A stretch of 64,000 bases of DNA from Oceanospirillum sp964342385. GTDB lineage: Bacteria; Pseudomonadota; Gammaproteobacteria; Pseudomonadales; Halomonadaceae. Both the position numbers and the translations under genes were made by a program. Shown here piece after piece: positions 1 to 7,459 of this stretch; the first letter of the stretch is position 1, and the number at the start of each line of letters is the position of its first letter. The stretch covers positions 1-64,000 of the forward strand of contig CAYFGP010000003.1 of the NCBI GenBank assembly GCA_964342385.1, written 5' to 3'. The notes under the pieces are model-generated. The model searched no databases, was not told the DNA's origin, and worked only from the letters and a program-made list of their open reading frames with translations.

Positions 1-30
1 CACCTCATTAGTTCATGCCCATGCTGGGCG

Positions 31-85
31 TACACAAGAAAAGTCAGTCGGACGCGTAAACGCGCCGCTGCTTTGGGCGTTATGC
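31..85 (+). repeat. attC-like integron recombination site (degenerate left core)
   Basis: Positions 40-74 fold into a 14-bp stem around a TAAA loop (57-60): AAAG, CAG, CGG and CGCG on the left pair exactly with CGCG, CCG, CTG and CTTT on the right. Three single unpaired bases (T44, T48, A52) lie only on the left arm. One-sided extrahelical bases are a hallmark of integron attC sites. The right core is GCGTTATGC (77-85). The expected left core (RYYYAAC) is not present: the equivalent place reads TACACAAG, so that half looks mutated. A broken cassette gene starts 16 bases downstream. Confidence 0.6.
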
Positions 86-100
86 ATTAAGAGGGATTCA

Positions 101-595
101 TGATCGAGGCAAAGCAGGTATTTGACTGGTTGAGTTGTCAGGGAAATAGGCATTTATACTGTGTGTTGTTACCTCAATAATGCTCTTTTCTGGAGATGAG
201 CTACTTTCAAAACTAGCTTTGGTTGAAGCAAAGAAGAGCTTTCAAGTTTGGATTGGTCTAGTATGTCTGATTTCAGTATCAGTTCTTCTAGCTGAAATTA
301 TTTTCCCAACTTATAAGTGGGTTTCCAAAAAAATAAAATGGCACTTTAACCTAAAAAGTATCAACAACGATTGCATGGTCTAACTATTGAAGAAAAGGAA
401 TTATTGTCCAAATACATTGATAATAATGCCCGTACAACTTCTATTAAGTGCTCTAGCGGTATAGCAAAGTAACTGGAGTCTGCAGTGATTATTCGTAGGG
501 CTTCAAATCTGGTAAATTACTACGATGTGTTTCCATATAATATTCAACCATGGGTATGGGAATATTTAACTAAAAATCCCGAACTACTTGAATAA
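101..595 (+). pseudogene. SieB-type superinfection exclusion protein, broken
   Basis: Read across frames, this stretch gives one protein of about 165 residues resembling the superinfection-exclusion B (SieB) family. It begins MIEAKQVFDWLS at 101, shifts frame near 160, carries a hydrophobic segment after SFQVWIGLV, shifts again near 365, continues as GLTIEEKELLSKYI, meets an in-frame TAA at 470-472, and ends VFPYNIQPWVWEYL before TAA 593-595. SieB proteins are inner-membrane proteins that block growth of superinfecting phage. With two frameshifts and a nonsense codon this copy is unlikely to work. It sits between two attC-like sites, as a captured cassette would. The family call rests on the remembered C-terminal pattern; the frameshifts are direct observations, though a sequencing error in a low-coverage region is possible. 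Confidence 0.6.
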
Positions 596-596
596 A

Positions 597-641
597 TGGA
601 TAACAAGAACCGCAAAGGGGTTCCAAAAGCTGTTAGGCAAA
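597..641 (+). repeat. short attC-like site after the SieB remnant
   Basis: GGATAACAAGAACC is followed by a small hairpin (GAACC pairs with GGTTC) and then by GCTGTTAGGC. AACA on the left can pair with TGTT on the right. The order of core, stem and GTTAGGC right core resembles an attC, but the site is only about 45 bp and its spacing is irregular, so it is a weak candidate supported mainly by position at a cassette boundary. Confidence 0.35.
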
Positions 642-665
642 TGTTAGAATTACAAGGAAGATCTG

Positions 666-1145
666 GTGGAAAATACTGTTAGTTTATTGATTCAACAATA
701 TAAGAAGCTCCGAAAGAAAAACATCAAGAAAATAACTCCAAACTTGCTCATAGGCATTAAGTCCTTTGTTTTAACGTCAGTTTATGTAAAAGTGGTTTCT
801 GATTTTGAAGTCAAGTATGAACAATCTGTTTCTGAACTCATATCAAAATCTTTGGAAGGATTGACTGACGATCAAATTAAAAAGTTACGTTTCCAACTCC
901 ACTTAATCCATGAAGATATTGATACTAGTTTGAATTTTGTTACTGTATTGACCATTTTTATGGGTGCTGTTTCTGCTTTTTTCATCACTCTCGGTGACTC
1001 TGTAGGAGTCACTGACAACCATTCTGATACACTATTCTTCATGTTTGCCACGATACTGTTAATAGTCAAACGAATGAGTTTAATTGAATACGCTGGTATT
1101 TGTGCGCAATTAGGAAAGTTCATCGAATGGCAGCTAGAAAAGTAA
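666..1145 (+). CDS. orphan two-helix membrane protein (cassette-type)
   Basis: A 159-residue protein of unknown function. I do not recognise the family. The N-terminal half is basic and predicted helical, with many Lys and Leu residues. Two hydrophobic stretches, about residues 92-109 and 123-137, probably cross the membrane, leaving a charged C-terminus. The GTG start is chosen because AAGGAAG (654-660) lies at good spacing in front of it and no better ATG exists. Base composition is visibly richer in A and T than in the chromosomal genes further right. It follows directly on an attC-like site and is spaced 25 bases from the next ORF, so it may share a cassette with it. Confidence 0.6.
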   Translation: MENTVSLLIQQYKKLRKKNIKKITPNLLIGIKSFVLTSVYVKVVSDFEVKYEQSVSELISKSLEGLTDDQIKKLRFQLHLIHEDIDTSLNFVTVLTIFMGAVSAFFITLGDSVGVTDNHSDTLFFMFATILLIVKRMSLIEYAGICAQLGKFIEWQLEK

Positions 1146-1170
1146 AACTAATAAAACGTTAAATTCCATT

Positions 1171-1521
1171 ATGAAATGTAGATGCGTTCAATTATCCGAG
1201 CTCTTCGAACCTAATCCTGATGAGGAGTTTAGTGAGTTTCTCGATTCAGTGAATCATATTGAGAGCTCTGAAGAATATAGTCTCTTCCTATGCCCAAGCT
1301 GTTCTCAGTATTATGCTGTTGAGCAATGGTCTAGAGGCCCTATTGTGGTAAAGATCGAGACAAAGGAAGAATTTACTTCCTTTGATGATGTGCCATATCG
1401 AAAGAAGCTGTTTATTGATTCTTGTGGTGGATTATCAGACAAGAAATGCATCCAGGCCGGATGCGAAGCGAAAGCGTTGATCAGTTTGGTATTTTGTGCG
1501 GAGCATGCATTCGAGTGGTAA
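1171..1521 (+). CDS. orphan cysteine-rich protein (cassette-type)
   Basis: A 116-residue unrecognised protein. It has three Cys groups: CRC at residues 3-5, CPSC near 41-44, and a C-terminal set CIQAGC followed by FCAEH. Paired Cys plus a late Cys and His suggest one or two zinc-binding ribbons; that is inference, not a family match. The middle is acidic and likely soluble. There is no convincing ribosome binding site in front of the ATG, which is common in integron cassettes where genes start close to the recombination site. Its stop codon is followed within a few bases by an attC-like structure (1524-1613), which is the strongest sign that it is the terminal gene of a cassette. Confidence 0.55.
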   Translation: MKCRCVQLSELFEPNPDEEFSEFLDSVNHIESSEEYSLFLCPSCSQYYAVEQWSRGPIVVKIETKEEFTSFDDVPYRKKLFIDSCGGLSDKKCIQAGCEAKALISLVFCAEHAFEW

Positions 1522-1523
1522 AA

Positions 1524-1613
1524 CTTATCAAACGCATGCAATTGGGCAGTCAAAAGCGTCTCGTTTTTCCAAAATCCACGCCACTTTAGCCTGCCATTTC
1601 TATGAGCGTTAGT
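1524..1613 (+). repeat. attC-like site, long form
   Basis: Outer arms AACGC (1531-1535) and GCGTT (1606-1610) pair exactly. Inside them GGCAG (1545-1549) pairs with CTGCC (1591-1595), and a further imperfect stem runs from AAAAGCG to CGCCACTTT. The right core reads GCGTTAGTA. Length (about 90 bp), nested arms and its place between the stop of one orphan ORF and the start of the next, only 12 bases later, fit a long attC of the kind found in large chromosomal integrons. The pairing is imperfect and no other copy of this sequence is in the window. Confidence 0.5.
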
Positions 1614-1624
1614 AATTTTTAAAT

Positions 1625-2056
1625 ATGTCATTCACAAAAGAAATAGATAGTTTTCTCCAAAAGTATTCAATCATCAAAACTATTGAGAAAAACAAAGCTG
1701 ATGAGATCTGTGAAGAGGCATCAGGGGCTTTGGGTGTCAAAATAGGTACCATGTCATGTGCTGGTGAAAGCTGGTATGTAAGCAACGATGAAAAGTGGTG
1801 GTCGAATTACCCGTTAGTAAAGAAGGCACTTGAAGATTTATCTAGTAACTCTCTATTTGTTTGCTTTAAAGGTTATCCTGATAATAGGCTTGTTGAGATT
1901 AGTTTAAAACAACTTCTTACTATGATAGAAGATGATGATTTCTTTCATAATATCTTCGCCTTTGATAATAAGTATGAGAATGCAATTTTTGACGACCACT
2001 CTGGATCATTTTGCGGTATTGGATACTTTTCAGATGCAATGCAAAAATACTGCTAA
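1625..2056 (+). CDS. orphan soluble protein (cassette-type)
   Basis: A 143-residue protein I do not recognise. It is acidic, without signal peptide or membrane segment, rich in aromatic residues (SWYVSNDEKWWSNYP near residue 50) and ends with Cys. The start is the ATG 12 bases after the right core of the preceding attC-like site. No ribosome binding site is evident. The stop codon TAA lies inside GCTAACAAAGC, a sequence resembling a left attC core, which is how many cassette genes end. Composition is AT-rich like its two upstream neighbours. Function cannot be inferred. Confidence 0.55.
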   Translation: MSFTKEIDSFLQKYSIIKTIEKNKADEICEEASGALGVKIGTMSCAGESWYVSNDEKWWSNYPLVKKALEDLSSNSLFVCFKGYPDNRLVEISLKQLLTMIEDDDFFHNIFAFDNKYENAIFDDHSGSFCGIGYFSDAMQKYC

Positions 2057-2066
2057 CAAAGCCAGC
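2050..2066 (+). repeat. half attC-like core at cassette/Rpn junction
   Basis: GCTAACAAAGC resembles a left attC core (R'' and L''). No matching right half follows; instead the sequence runs straight into the reading frame of an Rpn/DUF4351 fragment. This looks like a recombination or deletion junction that removed the rest of the site. A chance match of 11 bases cannot be excluded. Confidence 0.3.
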
Positions 2067-2340
2067 CAGGATTCCTGGTGTACAATTTGAACAAGTTCAT
2101 GATTTGCATGAGGTGCACAGCATGTTAGCGGAGCGGGTGATATCCTGGACAGAAGAGTGGAAGCAAGATGGTATTGTGCTAGGTGAAGCTAAAACCTTAC
2201 GTCGTCAGTTAACTCGTCGATTTGGCCCTTTGTCGGAAGAGGTTGAAGATAAAATCAATCAGGCAACAGGACAACAGCTGGAGCTTTGGTTGGATAATAT
2301 TCTTGATGCCGAAACACTGGATGAAGTTTTTAAATCCTAG
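2063..2340 (+). pseudogene. 3' fragment of Rpn/PD-(D/E)XK transposase-like gene (DUF4351 end)
   Basis: About 90 codons remain, ARIPGVQF through LDEVFKS. The segment LAERVISWTEEWKQDGI, then RRFGPLS, then LDNILDAETLDEVF matches the C-terminal pattern of Rpn (YhgA-like) proteins, whose DUF4351 tail follows a PD-(D/E)XK nuclease domain. That nuclease domain is missing here. The open frame begins without a sensible start, immediately after a half attC-like core, so this is a truncated remnant. Intact members promote recombination-linked DNA cleavage; this one should be inactive. The family call is fairly secure from the spacing of the ERV, RRFG and LDE motifs. Confidence 0.65.
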
Positions 2341-2489
2341 TGTTATTGATTGGCGTAGCTTAGCTAAAGCGTAGAGAATAGCCTGAAAAATCATAGTGAA
2401 TCAAAGGGTAATACTGGGTTTTACCAAATTTCCTTTAAGACGCAGACTAGGCTCTTTGCAGGCTGACGCTAGACTCTAGGAGAAAATTC

Positions 2490-2822
2490 ATGATTTCAGA
2501 TGTAGAGCGGAAGCTTGCTGAAAGCGTTATACAGCTACACGATGGGAAGAGCTATAAAACTCTCCAAGACATGTCTATGCCGCCAAGGGTTCCTGACGAA
2601 GATGGTCGGATCACTGAAGATGACTATTTAGGCCTCTGTCGTGAGATAGATGACGTCTTGGGGCTAATAGTGAGCATTAACCTCATCGATTGTCTCGAGA
2701 GAAAAGACAATAAGCTAACTCTTTGGAAAGTGAAATATAGCAATAACGAAGATGAGGTATTCTGGGCAATTGGTTACGATCGTGACTTGCTCAAAGTACA
2801 AGATGTTCTGGTTCAGTGGTAA
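2490..2822 (+). CDS. small hypothetical protein
   Basis: A 110-residue soluble protein that I do not recognise. It is acidic and its C-terminal half (residues 62-100) alternates charged and hydrophobic residues in a way that suggests an antiparallel beta sheet ending WAIGYDRDLL. The start is supported by AGGAG 8 bases upstream of ATG. It stands alone, with about 150 bases of non-coding sequence on each side. Composition is still AT-leaning, so it may belong to the same acquired strip as the upstream orphans, but no attC-like site flanks it. Confidence 0.55.
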   Translation: MISDVERKLAESVIQLHDGKSYKTLQDMSMPPRVPDEDGRITEDDYLGLCREIDDVLGLIVSINLIDCLERKDNKLTLWKVKYSNNEDEVFWAIGYDRDLLKVQDVLVQW

Positions 2823-2969
2823 TCCTTACGTTGTTATTGACCAGCTCTGGAGTTATAGATTAGCCACTAAAACCATTCAGTCACAGAGACTGAAATTAAG
2901 GCTGTTTGACAAAGGACAAAACATGTAACTCTGAGCTATCATGAACCATCTACCCAAAGAGTAAGAAAT

Positions 2970-3275
2970 ATGGAAAGTTCTGAATTACTCGTTGTTCTCC
3001 TCAATGTTGCTGTAGTCGCTGTCGCATATTTTTATGTCTATCCCAGGTTTTGTGGCTCTGATGCCAACAGAATCGCAATCAACGATATTCTGGCCAGTAG
3101 TGTTTCGCTGTTAGTTGCAGGGGCGATGTATTGGGGCAGTGGTGTTGAGTTTGATCTTATCTTCACAACAGCAAACTGGTTTTGGTTTACCTTAATCACT
3201 TATTTCACCCTGGAAACTCCGTTAATGCTTTGGTACTTCAAGAAGCATAAGGTGTTGGAAAAGTTTAATGCCTAG
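2970..3275 (+). CDS. small membrane protein, unknown function
   Basis: A 101-residue protein with three hydrophobic stretches: about residues 5-24 (LLVVLLNVAVVAVAYFYVY), 43-57 and 68-92. It ends in a short basic tail (FKKHKVLEKF), which by the positive-inside rule places the C-terminus in the cytoplasm. No family is recognised. The ribosome binding site is weak (AGAGTAAG before ATG). It stands between two unrelated genes with no operon partner in close range. Confidence 0.5.
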   Translation: MESSELLVVLLNVAVVAVAYFYVYPRFCGSDANRIAINDILASSVSLLVAGAMYWGSGVEFDLIFTTANWFWFTLITYFTLETPLMLWYFKKHKVLEKFNA

Positions 3276-3372
3276 CAGCGCAATTGGTAGGGAACTGGCT
3301 TTGGGCTAGTACAGATTAAGTGAGCTGGGTTGCTGCTATTTTGGTTTTTTATCAGGGATGTTAAAAATCACC

Positions 3373-4326
3373 ATGAAGTTATCTTCTCTTTTTTACGTGT
3401 TCGTTCTTCTACCTATGTTAGCATTTGCTGACGGTACCCTTAAAAGTGGGATAATTGAGTCCTCCGCACTAGGCGTTTCTAAGCGTTTTAATATCTATCT
3501 GCCTGAAGGTTATGTCACGATTGATCGTCGCTATCCGGTGATTTACCTTGTGCATGGCTGGGGTGTCGATGAAGATTCCTGGCCCTCTTCGAGCCTTCAG
3601 GTCCAGAAGGTAGCCGATGATCTGGATCTGCAAACGATTATTGTGATGCCAGATGGTGACCGAGGTGTTTATATCAACTCGGCTACACCCGCTGATTATC
3701 AGGCGTGTATGAGTGAAGCCCCGCCGGTTCGTAACTCCCGAGAACCTAGGGAAGAATTCTGCGTTCATAGTGCAAACTATGAAGACTATATGCTTGAGGA
3801 CATTATTCCTTATATCGACAGCCACTACCGAACGGATCCTACAAGGTTAGCCCGTGGTGTTATTGGTGAATCTGCCGGTGGCCTGGCATCATTTCATTTA
3901 GCCCTTCGGCATAAGGATCTGTTTTCTACAGTTGCCGCGCATTCAGGTGCGGTTTCCATGCTTTATCAGCCTGGTAACAATGAACCGTTAATACGGATTC
4001 AGCCACGACCTGGTTTTGAAGAGTGGGAGGTTATGCTGGGTTTGGATATCGAAAACTGGAAGGCATACGACCCTTATTCTCTTCTTGATACTCTCAAACC
4101 TGATGAACTTGCGATCTACTTTGATAGCGGTATGGAAGATGAGTTTGGCTTTTATCAGATGGCTTTACATTTCGAGCAGCGTTTAAAGCAATTAGGTTTG
4201 GATCATACCTTTGTTGCTGTGCTGGGTGGTAAGCATGATGATGAGTTCTTTGGCAGCCGAATTACTCACAGCCTTGAGTTTATGGTCGAGCATTTCAGGA
4301 AGAATGGCGTTTACCTCAAGCCATGA
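3373..4326 (+). CDS. secreted esterase, esterase-D/FrmB-like alpha/beta hydrolase
   Basis: About 317 residues. A Sec signal peptide (MKLSSLFYVFVLLPMLAFAD) is followed by an esterase-D type alpha/beta hydrolase. The nucleophile elbow is GESAGG near residue 168, the probable acid is Asp in DSGMEDEFG near 255, and the probable base is His in GGKHDDEFF near 287. The oxyanion region is YLVHGWGVDED. It should hydrolyse esters in the periplasm or outside the cell; the substrate is unknown. An ATG at 3358 is also in frame, but it abuts the purine-rich AGGGA and would spoil the signal peptide, so the ATG at 3373 is preferred. The next gene (GNAT) starts 31 bases after the stop and may be cotranscribed. 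Confidence 0.75.
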   Translation: MKLSSLFYVFVLLPMLAFADGTLKSGIIESSALGVSKRFNIYLPEGYVTIDRRYPVIYLVHGWGVDEDSWPSSSLQVQKVADDLDLQTIIVMPDGDRGVYINSATPADYQACMSEAPPVRNSREPREEFCVHSANYEDYMLEDIIPYIDSHYRTDPTRLARGVIGESAGGLASFHLALRHKDLFSTVAAHSGAVSMLYQPGNNEPLIRIQPRPGFEEWEVMLGLDIENWKAYDPYSLLDTLKPDELAIYFDSGMEDEFGFYQMALHFEQRLKQLGLDHTFVAVLGGKHDDEFFGSRITHSLEFMVEHFRKNGVYLKP

Positions 4327-4357
4327 TCGTTATAAAACCCGATGTGAAAGGAAACAC

Positions 4358-4837
4358 ATGAATATCATTGAATCGACAGTAGCGGATGCGGAGCTACTGG
4401 CCTCTATTATCCGCGAATCAAATAAAGATGTAGCGCAAGAATTTGGCATTAATGGTGATAATAACCCCAAGCATCCGTCATTTTGTCAAAAGGATTGGGT
4501 TGAATCTGATTTCAAACGTGGCGAGCAGTACTTTATATACCAGCAAAACGGCGTAGGCATTGGTTGTGTGGCTTTTGAGAATCCAAGACCTGGCGTGGGC
4601 TATTTGAATCGTCTTTCGGTGCTGCCGGAATATCGTTATCAAGGTATCGGTGAAGTGCTTGTCAGGCATATTGTTAGCTATGGGAAGTTGAACGATATTC
4701 AAAGACTCAGCATCGGAATTATTGCTGACCACGTTAAACTGAAGAACTGGTACTTAAAGTTAGGATTTATTGAAGGAGAGAGAAAGCTCTTTCCTCATCT
4801 TCCTTTTGATGTTCTGTATATGAGCTGTAAGTGCTAA
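4358..4837 (+). CDS. GNAT family N-acetyltransferase
   Basis: A 159-residue single-domain GCN5-related acetyltransferase. The core is NRLSVLPEYRYQGIGEVLV, where RYQGIG is motif A binding the acetyl-CoA pyrophosphate, followed by NWYLKLGF, the usual motif B region. The N-terminal half, where the acceptor is recognised, gives no clue to substrate. A longer in-frame reading exists from 4211, but it overlaps the esterase gene and lacks a ribosome binding site; AAAGGAAA stands just in front of ATG 4358. It follows the esterase in the same direction and is closed by a strong hairpin. Confidence 0.75.
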   Translation: MNIIESTVADAELLASIIRESNKDVAQEFGINGDNNPKHPSFCQKDWVESDFKRGEQYFIYQQNGVGIGCVAFENPRPGVGYLNRLSVLPEYRYQGIGEVLVRHIVSYGKLNDIQRLSIGIIADHVKLKNWYLKLGFIEGERKLFPHLPFDVLYMSCKC

Positions 4838-4862
4838 AGGGAATCAACAAGGCAGGTAAAAC

Positions 4863-4884
4863 AAACCCGCCATTTGGCGGGTTT
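4863..4884. terminator. bidirectional terminator
   Basis: AAACCCGCC and GGCGGGTTT form a perfect 9-bp GC-rich stem with a 4-base loop. T-rich sequence follows on the + side and A-rich sequence precedes it, so it can end the GNAT gene (+) and the DUF3334 gene (-), which converge here. Confidence 0.85.
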
Positions 4885-4914
4885 TGTCGTAGCGATCGAA
4901 TCAATAGCTAGGAC

Positions 4915-5616
4915 TTAGATGCCTAGATCATTCATCAGATCATCAAAGTCGTTGTTACCATTAGCAGGGCCGACGTCTTCATCTTTCTGCTGTTTGTTTT
5001 CGGCCAGAATATCATCTGGGTTTTCCAGCTCTGCTTCATCAAAATCATGCAGTTTGATGAACTCTGTCTTATCCATGGACAGTTCAAGATAGAAGATATT
5101 ATTTTTTTCTGTCGTGAAGGTTACGCGACGGGATTGCGGCTGATCCAGTGTGGTATTTACCGAGATCTGAACCTGTTTGTTCATCGCCATCATCTTCGGC
5201 TGGCTCTGAGTGATGGAGGTACGAAGTTGGTGGCGTACCTTATTGGTAAAGTCACCCACGATCTGGTTCATGATCTCGCCCATTACGTTGCCCACTTCAT
5301 CGGAAGTGTGCAGCTGTGCCAGTTCATCTTCAGGCATGCCCATGCTCAGCAGATACTTGCGGTAGATCTCCATGGCAGATTCTGCGGTGAAGTTAATGAT
5401 CACAAGACCAGAGAAACCACCGTCAAACAGTACAAAACAACCGATATCTGGTCGCAGGCAGGTTTTGTTGATCTTCTGCACCATAGGTGAGTAATCAACT
5501 TTGTCATTTCCGGCATTGCCCAGCACTTCTGTCACAGAGTGGCAAAGAATCAGCAGAACTTCTTCTGTGGTAATGGCGCGGGAGCGCTTTGCAGTGGCGA
5601 GTTTGTTGACGGTCAC
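4915..5616 (-). CDS. DUF3334 family protein, CheC/CheX-like
   Basis: About 233 residues matching DUF3334, a family known from marine gammaproteobacteria. Conserved stretches seen here are YSPMVQKINKTCL, FVLFDGGFSGLVIINF, LHTSDEVGNVMGEIMNQIVG and NIFYLELSMD. The order of a helix with E..N (GEIMNQ) and a beta hairpin recalls CheC/CheX phosphatases, but the diagnostic chemotaxis phosphatase motif is not clear, so activity is unproven. The tail is acidic and Asn-rich. I prefer the GTG at 5616 because AAGGGG lies about 7 bases upstream; an ATG at 5691 is also in frame but has no ribosome binding site. It stands alone and converges on the GNAT gene. Confidence 0.8.
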   Translation of the reverse strand: MTVNKLATAKRSRAITTEEVLLILCHSVTEVLGNAGNDKVDYSPMVQKINKTCLRPDIGCFVLFDGGFSGLVIINFTAESAMEIYRKYLLSMGMPEDELAQLHTSDEVGNVMGEIMNQIVGDFTNKVRHQLRTSITQSQPKMMAMNKQVQISVNTTLDQPQSRRVTFTTEKNNIFYLELSMDKTEFIKLHDFDEAELENPDDILAENKQQKDEDVGPANGNNDFDDLMNDLGI

Positions 5617-6362
5617 GGTAAACCCCTTGTTTGATCCGAGCTTGAAAATAATCTTATCTATGCATCTTACTGTTTTTTGTCGGTAAATCATATGAGTGGA
5701 GTCAGTAAAGCATTATACCCCGCAAAATCACTACCTTAGCGCTAATAGGAGTGAGAGATGGATTACTAGCTTGGTTTTTGTGGAAAGTATGGCACGTACA
5801 TGCTTACACAAAAGTGAATTCAGCAGACTACTCAGGTAATCAGACAGCTAGGGACGTGAGTTTAAGCTGGGGGGGCAATAAGAGCAGTGGGTTGCTAACG
5901 GTACCCGACTAATTGCTTATTCTTGTCATGGCAATTGTTCTTGCCAGTGTTTTACAAAACAGGTAAAAAATATCTTTATTATCAAAAAGATAGTCAAACC
6001 CGCGAGTTTGTTTCATCAGAGGAGCCAGGTAAGGCGACTCGATTTGAATATCCGCTGATAGGGAGATCATCATGCACAGACACCTACCTAAAGATTCTAT
6101 TGTCTCTTGCATCGACCAAGAGGCTTATTTCTATTCTGACCGTCATTTAAATCGCTAAATCTCAGGATAGATCTGACTTAAATCGTATATGCCATCTAAG
6201 CCTACTGGGTTTGTGTGCCCATTCTGGCTGATTGTGTTCAGAGCCGTTATTTGAAAACTGTTATCCCAAAGTTGTCTCAACTGTTATTTCAAAAACTGTT
6301 GTCTTAAAAGCTATCGTTATAAACGCGGTGGCAACCATGAAAATTATCAAAGGAGTGAAGTT
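5617..6362. other. gene-free stretch before the carbonic anhydrase
   Basis: No convincing gene: the open frames at 5909-6150 overlap on both strands, lack ribosome binding sites and look like chance. A run of seven G lies near 5870. From about 6245 to 6330 the sequence has imperfect direct repeats of the type ACTGTTATTTCAAAA, four copies with drift, just upstream of the carbonic anhydrase start. Confidence 0.5.
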
Positions 6363-7232
6363 ATGAAAGCAAGTATGTTCGTTCTTTTAGCTGCGACAGC
6401 CGCAGTACCATTCAATGCGTTGGCGGGAGATGCTTCATCTAATGGGCAAAACCCAGTGGATGATTCTGTTATCAGCGAGCAACGTATGAAGCTGGCAAAA
6501 AATACAGAGGGCAAAGGGTTTGGTCCTCAATCACCACGCGATATCGATTCTCTTGCAGGTGTGAACACTAACGTTTTTAGCGAAGCTCCGGCTAGTGCAC
6601 AGATGAACCTGTGTAATATCCATTTCCATAAAAATGCCGAGCATAGAGGTGGTGAGTTCACTAAGTATGCCGGTAATGGCGATGGCAAAGGTTATATGAG
6701 TGGTTATCTATATTCCGGTAAGTTGACCAAGGCCGAACTATCTCCCGTGAGCCAGGAAATTTGTCCGAGTAAACATGGTGCTTTGTATCCAGGTGATACG
6801 ATTGAGGTGCACTATGTTCATTCAACGGCCAAGATTAAGCCGGGACCTACTTTGGGCTCTTGTCTGAGTGATGCCATTAAGAATCCGCAGCTGCGAGTTG
6901 AGACTCAGGTTTACGTGTTGGTGAATGATAAAAACGCCAATGACTTTATCAAGCTGACTGAACACCGAAAAGTAAATGGTTTCCATCAGCCGTTGAATAT
7001 TCCGGGTGACACTGGCAAACCGATTCAGTATGCGGGCTCAACGACAGGCCCCGGTTACAATGAAAAAGGCTCACCTTTCCAGGTAACCTGGAGCGTGCGT
7101 CCTAAGGTGGCCAAAGTCGATATCGCATCTGTTGGTCAGTGGTGTGAGGGTAATGTCTTTAATGAAGATCATGCCCATGGTGTGAGAAATCTGGTGATGA
7201 ATCGCGCACTGTTATCGAAAATTCGACGCTAG
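6363..7232 (+). CDS. delta-class carbonic anhydrase, periplasmic
   Basis: A 289-residue protein with a Sec signal peptide ending NALAGD (about residue 22). The core motif CNIHFHKNAEHRGGEF near residues 83-98 is typical of delta-class (CA_like) carbonic anhydrases, first known from diatoms; its His residues are the likely metal ligands. Cys residues at CNIH, EICPS, GSCLS and QWCEGN may form disulfides, fitting an exported enzyme. It would interconvert CO2 and bicarbonate in the periplasm. AAAGGAG precedes the ATG. The gene is monocistronic as far as visible, but the assembly gap begins 65 bases after its stop, so a downstream partner could be hidden. Confidence 0.8.
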   Translation: MKASMFVLLAATAAVPFNALAGDASSNGQNPVDDSVISEQRMKLAKNTEGKGFGPQSPRDIDSLAGVNTNVFSEAPASAQMNLCNIHFHKNAEHRGGEFTKYAGNGDGKGYMSGYLYSGKLTKAELSPVSQEICPSKHGALYPGDTIEVHYVHSTAKIKPGPTLGSCLSDAIKNPQLRVETQVYVLVNDKNANDFIKLTEHRKVNGFHQPLNIPGDTGKPIQYAGSTTGPGYNEKGSPFQVTWSVRPKVAKVDIASVGQWCEGNVFNEDHAHGVRNLVMNRALLSKIRR

Positions 7233-7260
7233 TTATTCTGCTAAATAACAAACGCCAAAA

Positions 7261-7293
7261 AATAGACTCAGAGAGAAATTTTCTGGGTCTATT
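7261..7293. terminator. hairpin after carbonic anhydrase gene
   Basis: AATAGACTCAGA pairs with TCTGGGTCTATT, a 12-bp stem with one mismatch and a 9-base loop. It is preceded by a run of A and followed by little T, so it is a better terminator for the opposite strand. It lies directly before the gap. Confidence 0.5.
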
Positions 7294-7297
7294 CTGC

Positions 7298-7397
7298 NNN
7301 NNNNNNNNNNNNNNNNNNNNNNNNNNNNNNNNNNNNNNNNNNNNNNNNNNNNNNNNNNNNNNNNNNNNNNNNNNNNNNNNNNNNNNNNNNNNNNNNN
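7298..7397. other. assembly gap of 100 N
   Basis: Exactly 100 N, the usual placeholder for a gap of unknown length. The right edge lies inside a heptamer tandem repeat, which probably caused the break. Confidence 0.99.
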
Positions 7398-7459
7398 ATT
7401 ACCCATTACCCATTACCCATTACCCATTACCCATTACCCATTACCCATTACCCATTACC
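7398..7459 (+). repeat. ATTACCC heptamer tandem repeat
   Basis: Eight full copies of ATTACCC plus a partial ninth (ATTACC) adjoin the gap, so the true count may be higher. The repeat has no stop codon in any + frame and reads in each as a cycle of Ile-Thr-His-Tyr-Pro-Leu-Pro. Because seven is not a multiple of three, gain or loss of one copy would shift the frame of anything translated through it. Confidence 0.95.

Noticed and set aside
1141..1171. CTAATAAAACGTTAAAT as a collapsed attC site between two orphan ORFs
   Set aside because: GTTAAAT fits the right core but only 30 bases separate the genes and no stem is formed.
5909..6150. Overlapping open frames of 67 to 75 codons on both strands
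   Set aside because: No ribosome binding site, no recognisable family, overlapping on opposite strands; chance frames.
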